A stretch of 9,118 nt of DNA, taken from contig JAADDB010000231.1 in the NCBI GenBank assembly GCA_013154135.1, positions 1 through 9,118 on the forward strand, written 5' to 3'. Below the pieces are notes generated by a model, which worked only from the letters and a program-made list of their open reading frames with translations, was not told the DNA's origin and did not search any database. Numbering within the stretch: the first letter of the stretch is position 1; each line of letters starts with the position of its first letter. This DNA comes from Chloroflexota bacterium (GTDB taxonomy: Bacteria; Chloroflexota; Anaerolineae; JAADDB01). Shown here piece after piece: positions 5,147 to 9,118 of this stretch. Position numbers and translations under genes: made by a program.

Positions 5147-5887
5147 ATGCGCGTGCTTTCCATATCGGACAAGGTGGTGCCCCAACTGTACGAGCAGGAT
5201 CCTCGCCCCATCGTGGGACCGGTGGATCTCATCCTGTCCTGTGGGGATGTGCCCTTCTACTACGTGGATTACCTGGCCACCACGTTGCAAGTGCCCTTCT
5301 ACTTTGTCCACGGGAACCACCCCATGGGGGCGAATGTGACATGGCCGGGACGTCGACCCATTCCCCAGGGAGCGAACGTCCACGCGCGGGTGGTGAACTA
5401 CCGAGGTCTGCTCATCGCGGGCCTGGAAGGGTCCCGACGGTACCGACCGGGGGCTCCCTTCCAGTACACCGAGTGGGAAATGGGACTCCACTGTGCGAAG
5501 CTTATTCCCCGGCTCCTGTGGAACCGCTTGGTGTACGGGCGTTACGTGGACGTGCTCATCACCCACGCGCCGCCTCGCCACATCCACGACGCGGAGGACC
5601 GGGCCCATCAGGGGTTTGTCTGTTTTCGCTGGTTCATGCGCCTGTTCCGGCCGCGTGTCCTCATCCACGGACACAAACACGTCTACCGCCAGGACGAACC
5701 GCGGGTCACACGGTTTCACCAGACCACCGTCATCAACACCTACCCCTATCGGGTGTGGGATTTGGAGGAGGTCACTGGAGCGGCCGTGGGACAAACGGCC
5801 CCGATCCCCTGGCGGGATTTTTCGGCGGGTTCGAGGCGTGAGCAGGCTATATCCGATCAGTCCATCAGGGAGGTAACACAGGAATGA
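5147..5887 (+). CDS. Calcineurin-like metallophosphoesterase
   Basis: A 246-residue cytoplasmic protein of the calcineurin-like phosphoesterase fold. These enzymes use a two-metal centre to hydrolyse phosphoesters; the substrate here is unknown. Visible motifs are Asp8 in ISDKVVP, GD at 33-34, HGNH at 55-58, TH at 139-140 and HGHKH at 174-178. The first block normally reads D-x-H, but the His is Val10 here, and GNH is followed by Pro where Asp or Glu is usual. As I recall, the first change is shared by a Chloroflexota subfamily with SD-x-VVP, so it is probably natural and not decay. The ATG at 5147 is chosen because the core beta strand begins there; GGGGGAA lies ten bases upstream. It is the first gene of a three-gene operon, and its stop overlaps the next start by ATGA. 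Confidence 0.85.
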   Translation: MRVLSISDKVVPQLYEQDPRPIVGPVDLILSCGDVPFYYVDYLATTLQVPFYFVHGNHPMGANVTWPGRRPIPQGANVHARVVNYRGLLIAGLEGSRRYRPGAPFQYTEWEMGLHCAKLIPRLLWNRLVYGRYVDVLITHAPPRHIHDAEDRAHQGFVCFRWFMRLFRPRVLIHGHKHVYRQDEPRVTRFHQTTVINTYPYRVWDLEEVTGAAVGQTAPIPWRDFSAGSRREQAISDQSIREVTQE

Positions 5888-6438
5888 CTCGTCCCCTCGT
5901 GATCGTCTTCGGTGGGTCCCGGGTGTACCCGGGCGATGACGCGTATGAGGAAGCGTACCGTTTGGGTGCGCTCCTCGCGCGGGCCGGCTTTACCGTGGGC
6001 AGCGGTGGATATCAGGGCGTGATGGAAGCGGTCAGCCGCGGCGCGCGCGAGGCCGGTGGCCATGTGGTCGGCTACACGTGCGACATCTTCGAGGATGTGG
6101 AGCCCAACCCCTGGCTTTCGGAGGAGCGACGTACCCGCACCCTGACCGAGCGCATCGAGCGCATGGCCCAGGAGGGGGACGCGTTCATCGCTCTGCACGG
6201 TGGCATCGGCACCCTGGCCGAACTCACCGTGGTGTGGAACCTGCTCCTCCTGGACCACCTGGGCTCCAAACCCTTCCTCCTGGTGGGGGACGAATGGCTT
6301 CCCCTGCTGGAGACGTTCCGGGAGCACACGCAGATGGGCTCCAGCGCGTTCCAGCTGGTCACCCCGGTGGCCACCCCGGAGGAGGCCGTCGCGTACCTCC
6401 AAGCTCGCGATCTGCGCCCTGAGGAGGCGGATGCATGA
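5884..6438 (+). CDS. LOG-family (TIGR00725-like) nucleotide-binding Rossmann protein
   Basis: A 184-residue cytoplasmic protein of the LOG / 'lysine decarboxylase-like' (SLOG) superfamily. LOG enzymes release free cytokinin bases by cleaving the ribose-phosphate from the nucleotide; many bacterial relatives have other or unknown nucleotide substrates. The N-terminal strand leads into FGGSRVYPG (9-17), followed by GSGGYQGVMEA (39-49). HGGIGTLAE (105-113) corresponds to the LOG signature PGGxGTxxE with His replacing Pro. Glu113 is kept and an Arg-rich helix at 81-93 supplies the expected basic residues. The ATG at 5884 overlaps the preceding stop; GGGAGG lies ten bases upstream inside the metallophosphatase gene. 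Its own stop overlaps the next start, so all three genes are translationally coupled. The specific reaction is unknown. Confidence 0.85.
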   Translation: MTRPLVIVFGGSRVYPGDDAYEEAYRLGALLARAGFTVGSGGYQGVMEAVSRGAREAGGHVVGYTCDIFEDVEPNPWLSEERRTRTLTERIERMAQEGDAFIALHGGIGTLAELTVVWNLLLLDHLGSKPFLLVGDEWLPLLETFREHTQMGSSAFQLVTPVATPEEAVAYLQARDLRPEEADA

Positions 6439-8807
6439 CCTGGCTTCTCGTGGGGTGGGCGGGTCTGTGGCTCATGTGGGCCGTGGCCCGGAGCCGATGG
6501 GGGGACCGCGGCTGGGTGTCGGACTTGCGCGCGTGGGGCCTGTTGGCCCTGGCCGTGTTGGCCTTCCACTGGCGGGTCGTTTGGGGGGATGTGTACGTTC
6601 CCGCGGATGGCGGGGACATGGGTTCCTTCCTCTACCCCATGTTCCACTTCAACGCCCGGTCCATCCGGGAGGGCATCTGGCCCCTGTGGAATCCCTACGC
6701 TTATGGGGGATTCCCCTACGTGGGGGAGGTCCAATCGGGCCTGTACTACCCACCTAACTGGCCTTTCTTCCTCTGGGGACGCATCACCTATAAGACCCTG
6801 GAGGGGTTGACCATCCTCCACATGTGGTGGGCCGCGGTGGGCGCGTACACCCTGGCCCGCTCCTTCTCCCCGGGGGGGCGGCCCCTCCGGAGGGAAGCCG
6901 CCTTCCTCGCGGGCATCGCGTTCGGCCTTTCCGACGTCTTCCTCGTCCACTTCGGCAACGAGAACTTGAACGCGGCCGCGGCCTGGCTCCCCTGGACTCT
7001 CTGGGCCGCGCGGCAGGCTCTCCACCGCGAGGACCGGAGCATGTACGCGTTGACCGCCCTCTTCTTGGGCCTGGCCTTCCTGGCCGGACACCCGCAGATG
7101 GCCCTGTACGTGGGATTGGCCCTTCTTTTCTTCCTCCTTTTCACCTGGCTTACCCGGGAAGAGCGGACGTGGCGTTGGTGGGCGCCCTGGGTCCCTGTGG
7201 CCCTCCTCGCGGGTGGGATAGCCGCGGTCGTCCTCCTGCCCGGGTGGGAGCTGATCCAGCTTTCGGAGCGCTCGGGGTGGTCGTATGGGGAAGCGGTGGG
7301 CTATTCCTTCGCGCCGGGCCAGTTCATCGGGCTTCTCATCCCCGGCTTCTTCGGCCGGGGCGCCCAACTCTACTGGGGGGTCTGGCCCCGGGTGGAGGTG
7401 GGCTATGTGGGGGTGGTGACCCTGTTCCTGGCCGCGTTGGGGGTCCTTCGCTATTGGGGAAGGGAGGTGTTCGTCTGGGGAGGGTTGGGGCTGTTGGCCT
7501 TTTTCATCGCGCTGGGCGCGTATGCTCCGGTTCACGGTTGGTTGACCGCGGTCTTCCCGCCCATGCACCTTATCCGCGCGCCCGCCCGCTTCCTCCTGGT
7601 GATGGATTTGGCCCTGGCCCTGTTGGCCGCGTGGGGCATGGAAGCCCTCCTCTCGCGGGATGCCCGGGCCGACGCCCGGCGGGTTTACCGCTGGATACGG
7701 GGCATGTTGCTGGTCACGGCCGGGCTCTTCTGGCCGATGCTCATGATCGGGCTTCTCCTGGGGCAAGGGCAGGACCGGGTGCTGGTGGTGCGCCAGGCTG
7801 TCGCGGCCAACGCGGTGGGGTTGTTCCTCCTCCTCCTGGCCTTGACCTGGGGCCTTTGGCGTTTTCTTCTGGAAGGCCGGATCACCCCGCGGGTAGCCGG
7901 GGTCCTCCTGCCCCTTCTCCTTCTGGTGGACTTGGCCGCGGCGGGCGCGTATGTGGATTTGGGTGGGAGTGACCCCACGGCTCGCTATCACCATCCGGCT
8001 CTGGTCCAATTCCTCCGCGGGGACTCTTCCCCCTTCCGGGTGGATTCCCGCACCGGCATCGAGGCCCATTGGCTGCCCAACACGGGCATGGTCTGGGGGG
8101 TGGAAGATGTGAACGGCGTGGCCAATCCCCTTCTGCCCGCGTTTATCCGGCGGTTTTTGAACACGGTGGGCGGTTGGGATTCCCACCTTTACCCCCTGTT
8201 GAACACCAAATACCTCATTGCGAGCAAGGAACCTCCCTTTGACCCGGCCCGTTTTCCCCCGGTGTTCAGCGATGATCCGGTGTTGAACGTCTACCTGAAC
8301 CCGGACGCGTTGCCCCGTGCTTTCCTGGTGCGGGATGTGACGGTGGTTTCCTCTTCGGAGGACGCGTGGCGTGTCCTCGCCCAACCCACCTTTTCCCCCG
8401 GGACCCAGGCGGTGGTGGAAGCTTCGGGCGCGGGGGCCGCGGCCTTGGCCGACCTGCGACCGGGCGGGGCCGGCGGTGATCACCTGGCCTTTGCCCGACG
8501 GGAGTTGAACCGGGTCGTCCTTCACGTGCAGGTGACCCAACCGGCACTTCTCATTTTGGGGGATTTTTGGTATCCTGGCTGGCGTGTGACTGTGGAAGGG
8601 GAGGATGGCACCCGGCAGGTTCGGTCCCTTTGGCGGGTGGACGGGGCTTTGCGGGGGGTCCTTTTGCGCCCGGGGGACCGGGTGGTGACGTTTGTGTTTC
8701 GCCCCACCACCTGGTACGTAGGCCTTGTCCTTTCTATCCTCTCCGCTCTGGTGGTTTTGGGGATAGGTGTGCGGTACAAACCGTTCTCGACGAGGAATGG
8801 GGGATGA
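6435..8807 (+). CDS. YfhO-family polytopic membrane protein
   Basis: A 790-residue integral membrane protein of the YfhO family (GT-C-like fold). B. subtilis YfhO works with CsbB in adding sugars to lipoteichoic acid, and relatives are thought to move sugars from lipid-linked donors outside the membrane. About 14 hydrophobic segments are visible, from residues 3-18 to about 510, plus one at about 765-783. The first extracytoplasmic loop carries PADGGD (56-61), with Asp58 and Asp61 as candidate catalytic acids. WPLWNPYAYGG and the Tyr-rich YYPPNWP follow in the same loop. The C-terminal exterior domain (about 515-760) contains the family's FWYPGWRVTVEG. The ATG overlaps the preceding stop as ATGA. 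The stop at 8805-8807 lies inside a heptamer array; immediately after it the same frame continues V-T-L-D-D to a second stop. No partner glycosyltransferase lies in the window. Confidence 0.9.
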   Translation: MTWLLVGWAGLWLMWAVARSRWGDRGWVSDLRAWGLLALAVLAFHWRVVWGDVYVPADGGDMGSFLYPMFHFNARSIREGIWPLWNPYAYGGFPYVGEVQSGLYYPPNWPFFLWGRITYKTLEGLTILHMWWAAVGAYTLARSFSPGGRPLRREAAFLAGIAFGLSDVFLVHFGNENLNAAAAWLPWTLWAARQALHREDRSMYALTALFLGLAFLAGHPQMALYVGLALLFFLLFTWLTREERTWRWWAPWVPVALLAGGIAAVVLLPGWELIQLSERSGWSYGEAVGYSFAPGQFIGLLIPGFFGRGAQLYWGVWPRVEVGYVGVVTLFLAALGVLRYWGREVFVWGGLGLLAFFIALGAYAPVHGWLTAVFPPMHLIRAPARFLLVMDLALALLAAWGMEALLSRDARADARRVYRWIRGMLLVTAGLFWPMLMIGLLLGQGQDRVLVVRQAVAANAVGLFLLLLALTWGLWRFLLEGRITPRVAGVLLPLLLLVDLAAAGAYVDLGGSDPTARYHHPALVQFLRGDSSPFRVDSRTGIEAHWLPNTGMVWGVEDVNGVANPLLPAFIRRFLNTVGGWDSHLYPLLNTKYLIASKEPPFDPARFPPVFSDDPVLNVYLNPDALPRAFLVRDVTVVSSSEDAWRVLAQPTFSPGTQAVVEASGAGAAALADLRPGGAGGDHLAFARRELNRVVLHVQVTQPALLILGDFWYPGWRVTVEGEDGTRQVRSLWRVDGALRGVLLRPGDRVVTFVFRPTTWYVGLVLSILSALVVLGIGVRYKPFSTRNGG

Positions 8808-8827
8808 GTAACGCTTGACGATTAAGG
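8805..8827 (-). repeat. Heptamer array D at the 3' end of the yfhO-like gene
   Basis: On the plus strand the units are TGAGTAA (one change from CGAGTAA), CGCTTGA (one change from CGATTGA) and CGATTAA (exact), then GG. That gives 19 of 21 matches. The first three bases are the gene's TGA stop. In the gene's frame the array would encode V-T-L-D-D-stop after it, as if an ancestral CGA codon had become TGA. Confidence 0.8.
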
Positions 8828-8870
8828 TGGGAATACCGGGATAGGCCCTTCGATGTCGGGCCGGCGAGAG
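8824..8870 (+). repeat. Dispersed intergenic repeat core, copy 2
   Basis: Matches the reverse complement of 35-81. GGCCCTTC (8844-8851) and GGCGAGAG (8863-8870) are exact and at the same distance apart in both copies. The core is joined to a heptamer array through CGATTAAGG, again as in copy 1. Confidence 0.75.
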
Positions 8871-9040
8871 GAAGCTCAACAGGGCGCACGGCCGTGTGCT
8901 CCTACTGTTCGTGAACGGCGATGGGGCATGTCCGGTCGCCCGGGGCTAAACCCCGGGATCAATTTGGGAAGCCTCCTGCGGGGACTCTATATGGGCCGAG
9001 CATCGCCACTAACGAGCCGAGAGGGCTCCTTCCGCCAACC

Positions 9041-9077
9041 CCTTAATCGTTAATCGTCAATCGTTACTCGTTACTCG
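9041..9077 (+). repeat. Heptamer array B (five 7-bp units)
   Basis: Five exact-register units from 9043: TTAATCG, TTAATCG, TCAATCG, TTACTCG and TTACTCG, preceded by CC. Arrays A and B use the same three unit types but in a different order in the first half, so units are gained, lost or shuffled. The array ends only 22 bp before the next start codon, just short of the ribosome binding site. Confidence 0.9.
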
Positions 9078-9099
9078 TTCATTACCTTGGGAGGCTCAC

Positions 9100-9118
9100 A
9101 TGGACGCGTTGACGTACG
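9100..9118 (+). CDS. Start of an unidentified gene, cut by the window end
   Basis: ATG at 9100 is preceded by GGGAGG (9089-9094) with a five-base spacing, the best-placed ribosome binding site in the window after that of the L,D-transpeptidase. Only six codons are visible (M-D-A-L-T-Y), too few to suggest a product. Promoter elements were not recognised; the heptamer array lies directly upstream. Confidence 0.65.

Larger units (their letters stand above)
8808..9099. other. Repeat-rich intergenic cassette with three hairpins
   Basis: There is no gene in these 292 bp. It is bounded by inverted heptamer arrays (CGATTAAGG at 8819-8827 and CCTTAATCG at 9041-9049). After the left array comes copy 2 of the dispersed core (8824-8870). 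A palindrome centred on CACGGCCGTG follows (8882-8901 with G-U pairs). CCCGGGG/CCCCGGG forms a 7-bp stem over five bases (8939-8957), and GAGCC/GGCTC a 5-bp stem (9014-9028). Palindromes such as the GGGCGCACGGCCGTG type are, from memory, common in intergenic DNA of Chloroflexota. None has the T-run of an intrinsic terminator. Confidence 0.7.

Noticed and set aside
6072..8879. A very long open frame on the minus strand (935 codons) antisense to the LOG-like and yfhO-like genes
   Set aside because: Its sequence is dominated by Pro, Gly, Arg, His and Gln, as expected for the reverse of GC-rich, hydrophobic coding DNA. It has no family resemblance, and the plus-strand genes are well supported.

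Overview
This 9.1-kb, GC-rich window looks like the chromosome of a thermophile-like Chloroflexota (Anaerolineae/Thermoflexia-type) bacterium. The reasons are a LysM plus YkuD cell-wall enzyme with a Tyr-Gly-Cys active-site variant, a metallophosphatase of the 'SD-x-VVP' subfamily, a large YfhO-type membrane protein, and intergenic DNA packed with short GC-rich palindromes. The lineage is inferred from protein style and was not tested.

Layout. Positions 1-232 hold a dispersed intergenic repeat ending in a heptamer array. A secreted three-LysM L,D-transpeptidase follows (233-1216, +). Convergent to it, on the minus strand, are a stand-alone CinA C-terminal-domain amidase, pncC (1849-1349), and upstream of it a DtxR/MntR-type metalloregulator (2621-1938). 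The regulator has its own -10 element and a strikingly structured leader. Further upstream is an ABC-F translation-factor ATPase (4831-2936, -). A divergent 315-bp intergenic region carries an extended -10 promoter facing right. It serves a tightly coupled three-gene operon on the plus strand: metallophosphatase (5147-5887), LOG-like Rossmann protein (5884-6438) and YfhO-family membrane protein (6435-8807). Both junctions in the operon are ATGA overlaps. A 292-bp repeat-rich intergenic region then precedes the first codons of another plus-strand gene (9100 to the window end).

No phage, IS transposase, CRISPR array, tRNA or rRNA is visible. The genes themselves are ordinary housekeeping and envelope functions: wall remodelling, NMN recycling, metal homeostasis, ribosome rescue and polymer or glycan modification.

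The unusual material is between the genes. A family of 7-bp units (TTAATCG, TCAATCG, TTACTCG) occurs at six places as short arrays. The TTAATCG end faces the intergenic core wherever it can be judged, and the TTACTCG end faces or enters a gene. At the 3' ends of the ABC-F gene and the yfhO-like gene (and, more faintly, the regulator) the array runs in the same strand and reading frame. There it supplies the stop codon and would encode a tail resembling R-V-T-I-D-D-stop. The core sequence beside the array at the left edge of the window is repeated in inverted orientation after the yfhO-like gene. This points to a mobile or cassette-like intergenic element family.
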